DNA of 64,000 bases, taken from positions 62,001-126,000 of the forward strand of contig NZ_JAGFNP010000004.1 of NCBI RefSeq assembly GCF_017592475.1, written 5' to 3'. Shown here piece by piece: positions 41,785-50,129 of the stretch. The notes under the pieces were generated by a model. It was not told where the DNA came from. It made no database searches and worked only from the letters and a program-made list of their open reading frames with translations. Both the position numbers and the translations under genes were made by a program. This DNA comes from Glycomyces niveus. Its GTDB lineage: Bacteria > Actinomycetota > Actinomycetes > Mycobacteriales > Micromonosporaceae. Each line of letters begins with the position of its first letter. Within the stretch, counting starts at the first letter, position 1.

Positions 41785-43211
41785 GGGGCTTCCTTGAGGC
41801 GGGCCCGGGTCCATGCCTCGACGCCGGCGGCGTCGATGGGGAGGGCGCCGGAGAGGACTTCGGCGCCGTCCGCGGTGACGAGGAGGTCGTCTTCGAGGCG
41901 CACGCCGATGCCGCGCAGTTCGGGCGGGACGGTGAGGTCGTGGGCGTGGAAGTAGAGGCCGGGTTCGACGGTCATGACGACGCCGGGCTCGAGGTCGGCG
42001 CCCATGTACTCCTCGTATTCGGCGTGACCGCAGTCGTGCACGTCGAGGCCGAGGTGGTGGCCGATGCCGCAGGCGAGGTAGCGGCGGTGCTGCTGTCCTG
42101 GCGGGGAGAGCGCCTCGTCCACGGAGACGGGGAGCAGGCCCCAGTCGTGGAGGCCTTGGGCGACGACCTCCATGGCGGCGAAGTGGAAGTCGAGGTAGGG
42201 GACGCCGGGTCGGACTTGGGCCATGCCGGCGCGGTGGGCCTTTTCGACGAGGTCGTGGACCTCGCGCTGCTGCGGGCTGAAGGCGCCGCTCGCGGGGAGG
42301 GTGCGGGTGACGTCGGCGGTGTAGAGGCTGTTCGCCTCCACGCCCATGTCGAGTAGGAGGGCGGCGTCGGGGAGGACGGCGCCGTCGCAGCGGACCCAGT
42401 GGAGGACTGGAGCGTTGGGGCCGGAGCCGACGATGGTGGTGTAGCCGGTGCCGTTGCCGTGGGTGCGGGCGTGCCGGTCGAAGGTGCCCTGGAGCCACCG
42501 CTCGCCGAGGCCCTCGCCGACGGCGCGCGGGATCTCGCGGGCGACGGCGGCGAAGCCGTCCACGGTGGCGTCGACGGCGAGGCGCATCTGCGCGATCTCC
42601 CAGGCGTCCTTGACCATGCGCAGGACTGAGAGGTGCCGGTCGAGGAGCGCGGAGGGTTCGAGGCCGTGTGCAGCGGTGAAGGCCGCATCGGTGGTTTGGA
42701 TCGTCAACGCGCCCTTGATGTCCAGGTCGTCGAGGTGCTTGGCGGGCTCGACGTCGAGGCCGAGGGCGTCGGCCCATTCGGCGAGGCCTGGGGAGGCGCC
42801 GACCCACAGTTCGCCGTGGTTGACGTCGCCGAAGAATCCGGTCTCGCCGGGGCGGAAGGGCGGCGGGAGGTAGAGGCGGACGTCGTGGCCGCCGGGGCGC
42901 GGGGTCATGACGAGGACGGCGTCCTCGGCCTGGCAGCCGGTGAGCCACACGAAGTCGCTGTCGGGGCGGAACGGGTAGGCGTTGTCGTCGTTGCGGGTGG
43001 GAGCGGAGCCGGAGGCGACGACGAGCGTCTCGCCGGGGAGGCGCTCGCTGAGCCGGCGGCGGTGGTCGGCGGCCGCTTCGGCGGCACCGGCGACGGGCGC
43101 GGCGGGGACGGGGTCGGTCCCCCAGCCGGTGGCGATGAAGTCGGTGAACCCCTTGACGTCCTTGATCTTCGGGTAGCGGGTGCCCGCGTAGGGCGGCCTC
43201 TGGCCGGTCAT
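41781..43211 (-). CDS. pepP: Xaa-Pro aminopeptidase (M24B)
   Basis: A protein of 476 residues. An N-terminal AMP_N domain (~30-190) precedes the pita-bread metallopeptidase. Metal ligands: LLLDMGVEANSLYTADVTR (two Asp), GIGHHLGLDVHD (His), MTVEPGLY (Glu) and RLEDDLLVT (Glu). It removes the N-terminal residue from peptides with Pro at position 2. The start at 43211 overlaps the iminopeptidase stop, and the stop overlaps the GH127 start. Next to a prolyl iminopeptidase it points to import of Pro/Hyp-rich peptides. The gene could in principle accept hydroxyproline after deglycosylation; this is not shown. Confidence 0.93.
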   Translation of the reverse strand: MTGQRPPYAGTRYPKIKDVKGFTDFIATGWGTDPVPAAPVAGAAEAAADHRRRLSERLPGETLVVASGSAPTRNDDNAYPFRPDSDFVWLTGCQAEDAVLVMTPRPGGHDVRLYLPPPFRPGETGFFGDVNHGELWVGASPGLAEWADALGLDVEPAKHLDDLDIKGALTIQTTDAAFTAAHGLEPSALLDRHLSVLRMVKDAWEIAQMRLAVDATVDGFAAVAREIPRAVGEGLGERWLQGTFDRHARTHGNGTGYTTIVGSGPNAPVLHWVRCDGAVLPDAALLLDMGVEANSLYTADVTRTLPASGAFSPQQREVHDLVEKAHRAGMAQVRPGVPYLDFHFAAMEVVAQGLHDWGLLPVSVDEALSPPGQQHRRYLACGIGHHLGLDVHDCGHAEYEEYMGADLEPGVVMTVEPGLYFHAHDLTVPPELRGIGVRLEDDLLVTADGAEVLSGALPIDAAGVEAWTRARLKEAP

Positions 43212-44500
43212 CGGCGTTCTCCTCCTCGGTCGCGCACCAGTTCGCGGAGGCGGGCGAAGACCCGCTCGGCGCCGATGCCGTCGTGCTCGTATTCGTTGGT
43301 GACCCATGCTTGGGCGCCGCCGATGCCGCGCAGGGTGTCGAGTTGCAGTCCGGAATCGACGAACATGTCGTCGAAGTAGACGGCGGCCGCGACGGGGACC
43401 TCGTTGGCGGCCAAGCGTTCGGGGTCGAGGATCGGGCTCCAGGCCTCGCGGGCGGCGAGAGCGTGGACGGCGGGGCCGAAGCCGCGCAGGAGCCGGACCT
43501 CCTCGAACATCCACGGGAACGCCATCTCGCCGGTGAACGGCAGCGGCCGGACGGTCTCGCCGAACTCGGGGCGGCGGTCGCGTTCGCGCTGGGCGGCCCA
43601 CGCGGTGGGGCCGTTGGGGCCGTCGCCGTAGATGGACTCCTGGAGGGTCCAGAAGAGCGGGTTCCCGGCGGAGGAGGTGCGGGCGAGGACGCCCGCGAGG
43701 AAGCCCTCGGAGAGGCGGTCGCCGGTGACGAAGGCGTCCTCGACGAGCCAGTGCATGCGCTCGAAGCCCGGCTTCATGCCGAAGTCGATGCCGAGTGACT
43801 GGAAGCGGCGCACGGTGAGCACGTCGCCGTCGGGGAGCAGGACCGGTTCGGCCGCGAGGCGGTCGGCGATGCGGGCGACGGTCTCGACGTCGTGCGGGTA
43901 GCGGCGGTAGTACTCGGCGGTCTTGGCCGCGACGCGGTCGAAGGTGCGGCGGTAGACCTCGTCGGCGCTCATCGGGTTGCCGGGGATGCCGCCGCACACG
44001 TACGCGGCGGCCAGCGCCTCGGGCGCGTGGGAGAGGTAGGCGAGGGTGAGCCAGCCGCCGTAGCTCTGCGCGAGCGTCGCCCATTTCCGTCCTTCGTAGA
44101 CGTGGGTGCGAACGTGCTCGAGGTCGCGGACGATGGAGTCGGCCCGGAAGCGCGCGAGGTGGTCCGCGCCGGTTTCGGCGTCCATTGCGGCCAGGATCTG
44201 GGCGTCGAGCGGGGTGCTGCGGCCGGTGCCGCGCTGGTCGACCAGGACGATCCGGTAGTGCTGGAGGGCCTCTTCGATCCATCCGCCGGGTTCGAGCGGT
44301 CGCGGGTTGGCGCCGCCGGGGCCGCCCTGCAGGTAGGTGAGGAGCGGCAGGTCGTCGCCGCGCTTGTCGGGGTCGACGAGCTCGCGCACGAAGACCTCGA
44401 TGGTGCCGGCCTCGGGGCGCCACCAGTCGAGCGGGACGGTCGTGTGCCGCTCGCGCACCCAGATGCCGGGCAGCTGGTACTCCGCCTTGGGGTCCTTCAC
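43208..44500 (-). CDS. Prolyl iminopeptidase (S33 alpha/beta hydrolase)
   Basis: A protein of 430 residues from a GTG overlapping the upstream ATPase stop. The iminopeptidase signatures are YLQGGPGGANPRP (oxyanion loop), VLVDQRGTGRST and the nucleophile in ATLAQSYGGW. A large cap follows and the C-terminal half carries the His and Asp of the triad. It releases N-terminal proline, and in some members hydroxyproline, from small peptides. No signal peptide, so it acts on imported peptides together with the Xaa-Pro aminopeptidase. Long for the family (typically 300-430) but not abnormal. Confidence 0.9.
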   Translation of the reverse strand: MKDPKAEYQLPGIWVRERHTTVPLDWWRPEAGTIEVFVRELVDPDKRGDDLPLLTYLQGGPGGANPRPLEPGGWIEEALQHYRIVLVDQRGTGRSTPLDAQILAAMDAETGADHLARFRADSIVRDLEHVRTHVYEGRKWATLAQSYGGWLTLAYLSHAPEALAAAYVCGGIPGNPMSADEVYRRTFDRVAAKTAEYYRRYPHDVETVARIADRLAAEPVLLPDGDVLTVRRFQSLGIDFGMKPGFERMHWLVEDAFVTGDRLSEGFLAGVLARTSSAGNPLFWTLQESIYGDGPNGPTAWAAQRERDRRPEFGETVRPLPFTGEMAFPWMFEEVRLLRGFGPAVHALAAREAWSPILDPERLAANEVPVAAAVYFDDMFVDSGLQLDTLRGIGGAQAWVTNEYEHDGIGAERVFARLRELVRDRGGERR

Positions 44501-45354
44501 AGTTCGGCTTCCTCTCGTTCGCGGCGGGCCTGTTCGTTCCGCCTCCGGGCAGCGTCCCATTCGGGTCGGATGCGTGGGACGGCGGCGAGGAGCCTGCGCG
44601 TGTACGGGTCCTGCGGGGCGTCGAAGACGGTGTCGCGGTCGCCGGTCTCGACGATGCGTCCGCCGTTCATGACCGCCACGCGGGTGGCGATCTGCCGGAC
44701 GACGGCGAGGTCGTGGGCGATGAACAGGTAGCTGAACCCTTCTTCTTCCTGGAGCCGCCGCAGGAGGTTGATGACCTGTGCCTGCACGGAGACGTCGAGG
44801 GCGGAGACCGCTTCGTCGGCGATGATGAGCTTGGGCGAGACGGCGAGCGCGCGGGCGATGCCGATGCGCTGGGCCTGCCCGCCGGAGAACTGGGCGGGGA
44901 AGCGGCCGGCGTGGTCGGGGTCGAGGCCGACGCGTTCCATGAGCGCGCCGGCGAAGGCCCGTGCGCCGCCGGGGATCGGGCGGCGCTGGTAGACGAGCGG
45001 GGCGGTGACGATCCGCTCCACGGTGTGCTTCGGGTTCAGGGACGAGTACGGGTCCTGGAACACCATCTGCACTTCGGAGCGGAAGGCGTGGAGGGCTTTC
45101 CCGGTGAGCGCGTGGACCTCGCGGCCGTCGAACTCGATGGTGCCGCTGGTGGTGTCGATGAGGCGGGCGATGAGGCGGGCGGTGGTGGACTTGCCCGAGC
45201 CCGATTCGCCGACGAGCGCGAGGGTCTCGCCTCTGCGGACATCGAGCGAGACGTCGTCCACGGCCCGGAATCTGCCCGAGCGGCCGAGGAGGCCGCCGCC
45301 GGAGACGGTGAACTCTTTGACCAGGTTCCGGGCGCGCAGCAGGGTGTCGGTCAT
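44497..45354 (-). CDS. Peptide ABC transporter ATP-binding protein (DppF type)
   Basis: A protein of 285 residues. Walker A GESGSGKSTTARL, signature FSGGQAQRIGIARAL, Walker B LIIADEAVSALD, H-loop FIAHDLAVVR. It ends soon after the YTRRLLAAVPRI segment and lacks the usual HPY zinc/Fe-S-like tail, in contrast to the 20081-22052 ATPases. Overlaps both neighbours by four bases. It energises the importer encoded upstream. Confidence 0.93.
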   Translation of the reverse strand: MTDTLLRARNLVKEFTVSGGGLLGRSGRFRAVDDVSLDVRRGETLALVGESGSGKSTTARLIARLIDTTSGTIEFDGREVHALTGKALHAFRSEVQMVFQDPYSSLNPKHTVERIVTAPLVYQRRPIPGGARAFAGALMERVGLDPDHAGRFPAQFSGGQAQRIGIARALAVSPKLIIADEAVSALDVSVQAQVINLLRRLQEEEGFSYLFIAHDLAVVRQIATRVAVMNGGRIVETGDRDTVFDAPQDPYTRRLLAAVPRIRPEWDAARRRNEQARREREEAEL

Positions 45355-46184
45355 CGGGCCTCCTCGGTCAGGGTGCGCAGCAGCCCGATCTCGTCGTCGA
45401 TGCGCGGCACGGCGTCGAGGAGCATCCGGGTGTAGGGCGCCTGCGGGTCGGTGAAGATCCGCTCGGCCGTGCCCTGCTCGACGAGGTCGCCGTCGCGCAT
45501 GACGACGATGTGGTCGGCGACCTCGCTGACGACCGCGAGGTCGTGGGTGATGAGGATGAGCCCGGCCCCGGTGTCGGCGCGGATCTCGGCCAGGAGGTCG
45601 AGGATCTGGGCTTGGACGGTGACGTCGAGGGCGGTGGTGGGCTCGTCGGCGATGATGAGCTCGGGCTCCATGCTGAGGGTCATCGCGATCATGACGCGCT
45701 GGCGCATGCCGCCGGAGAACTGGTGCGGGTAGTGGTCCACTCTCCTTGCCGCGTCGGCGATGTGGACGCGTTCCATCGCTTCGATGGCGACGGCCCGGGC
45801 CTGGCGGCGGGTCACGCCGCTGCGGTGCGAGCGGTAGGCCTCGGCGATCTGCGTCCCGACCGTGTAGTACGGGTTGAGGGACGAGAGCGGGTCCTGGAAG
45901 ATCATCGCGATCCGGTCGCCCCGGTAGGAGCGCATGGCGCGTTCGGGCAGCGCCGTCAGTTCGGCGCCGTCGAACTCGATGGAGCCGGTCCGCTCGGCGC
46001 CTTTGGGGAGCAGGCCCATGATGGCGAGGCTCGTCATGGACTTGCCGGAGCCCGATTCGCCGACGATGCCGAGCGCGCCGCCGCGCGCCAGGTCGAAGTC
46101 GAGGGTCTTGACGACCTCGCCCGGGCCGTTCGCGCTGGGAAATGAGACGGTGAGTCCCCGTACGCGCAGCAGTGTGTCCGTCAT
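45351..46184 (-). CDS. Peptide ABC transporter ATP-binding protein (DppD type)
   Basis: A protein of 277 residues starting MTDTLLRVRGL, nearly the same opening as the next gene, a sign of an old duplication. Walker A GESGSGKSMTSLA, signature FSGGMRQRVMIAMTL, Walker B LIIADEPTTALD, H-loop LITHDLAVVSEV. Like its partner it lacks the HPY extension and is short for DppD. ATGA overlaps at both ends. Confidence 0.93.
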   Translation of the reverse strand: MTDTLLRVRGLTVSFPSANGPGEVVKTLDFDLARGGALGIVGESGSGKSMTSLAIMGLLPKGAERTGSIEFDGAELTALPERAMRSYRGDRIAMIFQDPLSSLNPYYTVGTQIAEAYRSHRSGVTRRQARAVAIEAMERVHIADAARRVDHYPHQFSGGMRQRVMIAMTLSMEPELIIADEPTTALDVTVQAQILDLLAEIRADTGAGLILITHDLAVVSEVADHIVVMRDGDLVEQGTAERIFTDPQAPYTRMLLDAVPRIDDEIGLLRTLTEEAR

Positions 46185-47179
46185 GCCGTGCTCCCCACTC
46201 GCACTCGCGGGTCGATCGCGGTGTACAGCAGGTCGACGACCATGTTGCCCACGACGACCAGGAAGGCCGCGAGCAGCGTGACGCCCATGATGACCGGCTG
46301 GTCGTTCTTGGTGATCGAGTCGGCGGCCATCTTGCCGATGCCGTTGAGCCCGAACACGGTCTCGGTGATGAGGGCCCCGCCGAGCAGGCCGGCGAAGTCC
46401 ATGCCGAAGATCGTGACGATCGGCGTGAGCGCCGGCCGCAGCGCGTGCCGCCGCCACACCAGGCCTGGGCTGAGCCCCTTGGCGCGGGCAGTGCGCACGT
46501 AGTTCTCCTGCAGCGTCTCGATGACGTTCGCGCGGGTGAGCCTGGTGTAGACCGCGGCCATGCCGATCGCGAGCACGATCCAGGGCATGAGGAAGTTCTG
46601 GAACCACTGCAGCGGGTCTTCGGAGAACGGCACGGCCTGCGGGAACGGCAGCCAGCCGAGCGTCACCACGAGCACGAACTGGAGCGAGAGCGCCAGCACG
46701 TAGTTCGGGATCGACATGCCCGTGAGGGTCAGGCCCGCGATGAACCGGTCCGCGAACTTCCCTTCCCGCACGGCGCTGAGCAGGCCCCCGGCGACGCCGG
46801 CGAGGAGCCACAGCACGGCGGCGCCGACCGCCACGGTGGCCGAGACCGGGAGGCGCTGGACGATCATGTCCGTCACGGCCTGGCTCGACTGGAACGAGTA
46901 GCCCAGGCACGGTGCGGCGCATTCGATCGCGTTCGCCCCCGTCCCGTAGGTGCGGCCCGCGAAGAGCCCGGCGAGGAACGTCCCGAACTGGGTCCAGAAC
47001 GGCCGGTCGACGCCGAGGTTGGCGCGGATCCGGTCGATCGCCTCGGGCGTGCAGTTCTTGCCGCAGATCTGCACCGCCGGGTCGGGCGAGAGCACGAAGA
47101 AGATCACGAACGTGAACAGGCATACCAGGAACAGCACCACGAGCATGCCGAGCACGCGGTTCGCGACGAAGCGGATCAT
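46181..47179 (-). CDS. Peptide ABC transporter permease (DppB type)
   Basis: A protein of 332 residues. The first helix is MLVVLFLVCLFTFVIFFVL, followed by a periplasmic segment with two Cys (ICGKNC) and IDRIRANLGVDRPFWTQFG. The EAA loop is seen at YVRTARAKGLSPGLVWRRHALRP. The long loop after helix 1, with ECAAPCLGY, is characteristic of one actinobacterial subgroup. ATGA overlaps at both ends link it to dppC- and dppD-type neighbours. Confidence 0.93.
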   Translation of the reverse strand: MIRFVANRVLGMLVVLFLVCLFTFVIFFVLSPDPAVQICGKNCTPEAIDRIRANLGVDRPFWTQFGTFLAGLFAGRTYGTGANAIECAAPCLGYSFQSSQAVTDMIVQRLPVSATVAVGAAVLWLLAGVAGGLLSAVREGKFADRFIAGLTLTGMSIPNYVLALSLQFVLVVTLGWLPFPQAVPFSEDPLQWFQNFLMPWIVLAIGMAAVYTRLTRANVIETLQENYVRTARAKGLSPGLVWRRHALRPALTPIVTIFGMDFAGLLGGALITETVFGLNGIGKMAADSITKNDQPVIMGVTLLAAFLVVVGNMVVDLLYTAIDPRVRVGSTA

Positions 47180-48141
47180 GCGGCCCCCTCCCCGAGGAGT
47201 TTGCGGATGCGGTCGCCGAGGACGGTGAAGGAGAGCACGAGCAGGAACAGGAAGGACCCCGGGATGAGGAAGTACGCGGGGTCGACCGCGTACCAGGGCA
47301 CCGAGCTCGCGATCATCTGGCCCCAGGACGGGGTCGGCGGGACGACGCCCACGCCGAGGAAGGACAGGCCCGCCTCGGTGCCCACGTAGCCGGGCACGGC
47401 GAGCGTGGTCATGACGATGATCGTCGAGGTCAGGTTCGGCAGGATCTCCTTGAAGATGATCTGCGCGCTCGTCGCCCCCGAGGCCTTCGCGGCCTCCACG
47501 AACTCCCTTTCCTTGAGCGACATGGTCTGCCCGCGCACGATGCGGGCCAAGTACGGCCAGCCGAAGAACGAGATCACCAGCACCAGCAGGACCTGGCGGT
47601 TCTCGGCGGGCAGCGCCGAGAGGACCGCGATCATGAAGATGAGCGCCGGGAACGCCATCAGGAACTCCATGACGCGCGAGACCACCATGTCGACGCGCCC
47701 GCCGAAGTAGCCGGCGACGAGCCCGAAGACGACGCCGAGGACGCCCGTCAGCACCGTCGCCGAGATCGCGATGAGCATCGAGACCCTGGCGCCGTAGACG
47801 ATCCGCGCGAAGATGTCGCGCCCGTTCCCCGGCTCGACGCCGAACCAGTGGTCGGCGCCCATGCCGCCGGCGGCCCCGAGCGGGATGCCGCCCAGGTTCG
47901 GGTCGACGGCGTCCTGGTCGAACTCCAGCGGCCCGTAGCCGCTGAGCTTCACCAGCAGCGGCGCGGCGAGCGCCGTCAGGACGATGAGGAGGATGTACAC
48001 GCTGCAGGCCACGGCCGCGCGGTCGCGGAGGAAGGCGCGGACGAGGTGCCGCCCGCGGGCGGGCGGCGCGGCGGCGCCCTCACGCACCGCCTCGCCGCCC
48101 GCCGCGCCTTCGACTTCGAGCTCGGTCGGAGTGAAGGTCAT
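47176..48141 (-). CDS. Peptide ABC transporter permease (DppC type)
   Basis: A protein of 321 residues. After a ~30-residue cytoplasmic start the first helix is VACSVYILLIVLTALAAPLLV. The conserved DHWFGVEPGNGRDIFARIVYGARVSL-like segment (HWFGVEPGNGRDIFARIVYG) and EAA loop FVEAAKASGATSAQIIFKEILPN are present. It begins six bases after the substrate-binding protein stop and overlaps the DppB-type gene. Confidence 0.93.
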   Translation of the reverse strand: MTFTPTELEVEGAAGGEAVREGAAAPPARGRHLVRAFLRDRAAVACSVYILLIVLTALAAPLLVKLSGYGPLEFDQDAVDPNLGGIPLGAAGGMGADHWFGVEPGNGRDIFARIVYGARVSMLIAISATVLTGVLGVVFGLVAGYFGGRVDMVVSRVMEFLMAFPALIFMIAVLSALPAENRQVLLVLVISFFGWPYLARIVRGQTMSLKEREFVEAAKASGATSAQIIFKEILPNLTSTIIVMTTLAVPGYVGTEAGLSFLGVGVVPPTPSWGQMIASSVPWYAVDPAYFLIPGSFLFLLVLSFTVLGDRIRKLLGEGAA

Positions 48142-48147
48142 CGGAGA

Positions 48148-49836
48148 TCAGCCTCGCGACGGGTCGCTCAGGCCGATGATCGTCAGGTCGGTCATGCTCG
48201 TGTTCGGGATGTAGCCGGCGATGTTCTCGCCCGGCAGGAACACGCTCGGCTCCTGCAGCAGCGGGACGATCGGCGCCAGCGCCATGACCTCCTCGTCGAA
48301 CTCGCCCCACTCGACGTTCGCCGCCCCGAGGTCGGTCATCGCCCGGATCTCGTCGATGCGGGCGTTCAGCCCCGCGTCGTTGATCTGCGCGATGTTGGTG
48401 TTGCCCTTCTCGGTGATGACGCGGCCGTCGACGAGCGGCGGGACCATGGTGCTGGAGCTGGAGGCCCAGTCCGGGCACCAGCCGGTGATCGCCGCGTCGT
48501 GCATCTGCGACGGGGTGCCGATGGTCTCGTAGAAGGTGGAGGTGTCGATGACGTTGAGCTCGACCTCCACATCGATCTTGGCGAGGGCCTGCTGGATCGA
48601 CTCGGCCTGCGCCTGCATGATCGGGTTCGAGCGGATGTCGAGGACGAACGAGAAGCCGCCGCCCAGCCCCACCGATTCGAGCAGTTCCCTGGCCTTCTCG
48701 GAGTCCCCGTTGTTCCCTTCGCTCGGGTAGAGGTCGAAGTCCTTGTGGCCGTTCACCGCGTCCGGGATGATCGTGGTCGCCGGGAGCGCGAGCTGCGTGC
48801 CGCCCGAGGCGGTCTGCAGGGAGGTGCGGTCGACGGCGTAGTTCATCGCCTGGCGCACCTCGAGCTTGTCGAACGGGGCCTGTGTGGTGTCCATGCCCAT
48901 GTACGTGACGCAATAGGCCTCGGCGCTGACGACGCGGTCCTGGAGCTCCGGGGACTGGAGGCGGGCCAGGGTCGCGGGCTGGATCTTGCCGGAGATGGCG
49001 TTCACGTCCGAGCCCTGCCCGGCGAGGAGGCGTTCGTCGATCGTGGCGCCTTCGAGGCCGATCTCGAAGTCCCACGCGTCCGGATAGGCCTTGCGCACGT
49101 CGTCGGTGGCCTGGTCCCAGTGCTCGTTGCGCACCAGCTTGATCGAGCTGCCGGGCGTGTACGACTCGAGCGTGTAGGGGCCGGAGGCGATGACGTCCTT
49201 GATGAACTCGTCGCCCGCGCCGGTGCCGACCGGGAAGGGCACGGCGTTCACCTGCGCCACGACGTTGTCGAACTCGGGGAACGGGGCCTTGAGGTGGAAG
49301 ACGATCGTGCGCTCGTCGGGGGTCTCGATGCCGGGGTGCTCGCCGGACTGGTACGGCCCCTTGTAGTCCTCGGGGGCCTCGATCGTGTTCCGGAGCCAGG
49401 GCGAGCCGATGCCGATCTCGGGGTCCCAGGCCCGGGAGATGCCGAACTTCAGCTCGGCGGAGGTGATGGGGTCGCCGCTGTCGAACTTCAGTCCCTCTTT
49501 GAGGGTGTAGGTCCAGGTGAGCCCGTCTTCCGAAGCGGTGCCGAGGCTTTCGGCCATGTCGGGGACGACGGCGTTCGGGTCCTCGGCGTCGCCCGCGGCC
49601 TGCATGGTGAGGCCGCGGTAGATGAGGCGGTAGAAGGCGTTGACGCCGCCGTCCCAGCCGCGGGCCGGGTCGAGGTAGGAGAAGTCGGCGTTCTGGAGCA
49701 TGTGGACGGTGCCGCCCTTTTGCGGCTCGCCGCCGGGGCCGTCGCCGCCTGAGCCGCTCTCGCCGCCGGAACATGCGGTGAGCAGCAGCGCCGCCGCCGC
49801 GAGCGCCGCCGCCGCGCGGGTTGCTCTTCTGATCAT
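48148..49836 (-). CDS. Peptide ABC transporter substrate-binding lipoprotein
   Basis: A protein of 562 residues from the ATG at 49836, chosen because it gives a standard lipoprotein signal: MIRRATRAAAALAAAALLLTAC, lipid-modified Cys in LTAC, then a Gly/Ser tether. The SBP_bac_5 fold begins KGGTVHMLQNADFSYLDP. It would deliver peptides, possibly glycopeptides, to the permeases encoded downstream. It is the first gene of the long operon ending with gntR. The RBS is weak. In contrast to the 16289 protein it uses a lipid rather than a C-terminal helix as anchor. Confidence 0.92.
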   Translation of the reverse strand: MIRRATRAAAALAAAALLLTACSGGESGSGGDGPGGEPQKGGTVHMLQNADFSYLDPARGWDGGVNAFYRLIYRGLTMQAAGDAEDPNAVVPDMAESLGTASEDGLTWTYTLKEGLKFDSGDPITSAELKFGISRAWDPEIGIGSPWLRNTIEAPEDYKGPYQSGEHPGIETPDERTIVFHLKAPFPEFDNVVAQVNAVPFPVGTGAGDEFIKDVIASGPYTLESYTPGSSIKLVRNEHWDQATDDVRKAYPDAWDFEIGLEGATIDERLLAGQGSDVNAISGKIQPATLARLQSPELQDRVVSAEAYCVTYMGMDTTQAPFDKLEVRQAMNYAVDRTSLQTASGGTQLALPATTIIPDAVNGHKDFDLYPSEGNNGDSEKARELLESVGLGGGFSFVLDIRSNPIMQAQAESIQQALAKIDVEVELNVIDTSTFYETIGTPSQMHDAAITGWCPDWASSSSTMVPPLVDGRVITEKGNTNIAQINDAGLNARIDEIRAMTDLGAANVEWGEFDEEVMALAPIVPLLQEPSVFLPGENIAGYIPNTSMTDLTIIGLSDPSRG

Positions 49837-49945
49837 GGGGGGATTTCCAATCGCTAGTTCGCGCTGGCATGCAGGGGGGTGCGCGGGAGGGTGCGTGCCG
49901 TTGGACCCTTTGCGTGCTGCCTCACGCCGTCGGATTCGCAGTAAC

Positions 49946-49966
49946 ATATCACATATCACATATCAT
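49946..49966. promoter_or_regulatory. Tandem 7-bp repeats, candidate GntR operator
   Basis: ATATCAC-ATATCAC-ATATCAT on the plus strand, three direct heptamers in an otherwise GC-rich region, about 110 bases upstream of the substrate-binding protein start and 160 upstream of the alpha-galactosidase. GntR FCD proteins often bind AT-rich repeated half sites. Confidence 0.45.
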
Positions 49967-49992
49967 TGGAACGGGTTGAGAATCCGGTTTCG

Positions 49993-50005
49993 TTAACCCG
50001 GTTAA
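49993..50005 (+). promoter_or_regulatory. Palindromic operator before alpha-galactosidase
   Basis: TTAACC-C-GGTTAA, a perfect 13-bp inverted repeat, 125 bases upstream of the GH36 start. Size and symmetry suit a LacI-type operator; it differs from the palindromes before the lacI gene itself. Confidence 0.5.
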
Positions 50006-50129
50006 GCCCTGTAGCGTGCCCCTGGACCGCGCCTTTCCGCCGCGACTTTCACCGCGCGAGACGCGCGGCGGCGCTGCCGCCGACCACTCTGCAAGCGCCG
50101 CAAGCACTGTCCGCACCCGAAGGAGCAAC

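Noticed and set aside
39391..42948. Extended GH127 frame suggesting a 1185-residue fusion
   Set aside because: The extra N-terminal part is antisense-like Arg/Pro-rich sequence lying inside the Xaa-Pro aminopeptidase gene; the ATG at 41784 overlaps that gene's stop as elsewhere in the operon.
49946..49966. Short tandem repeats as a CRISPR remnant
   Set aside because: Only three 7-base units without spacers, no cas genes in view.
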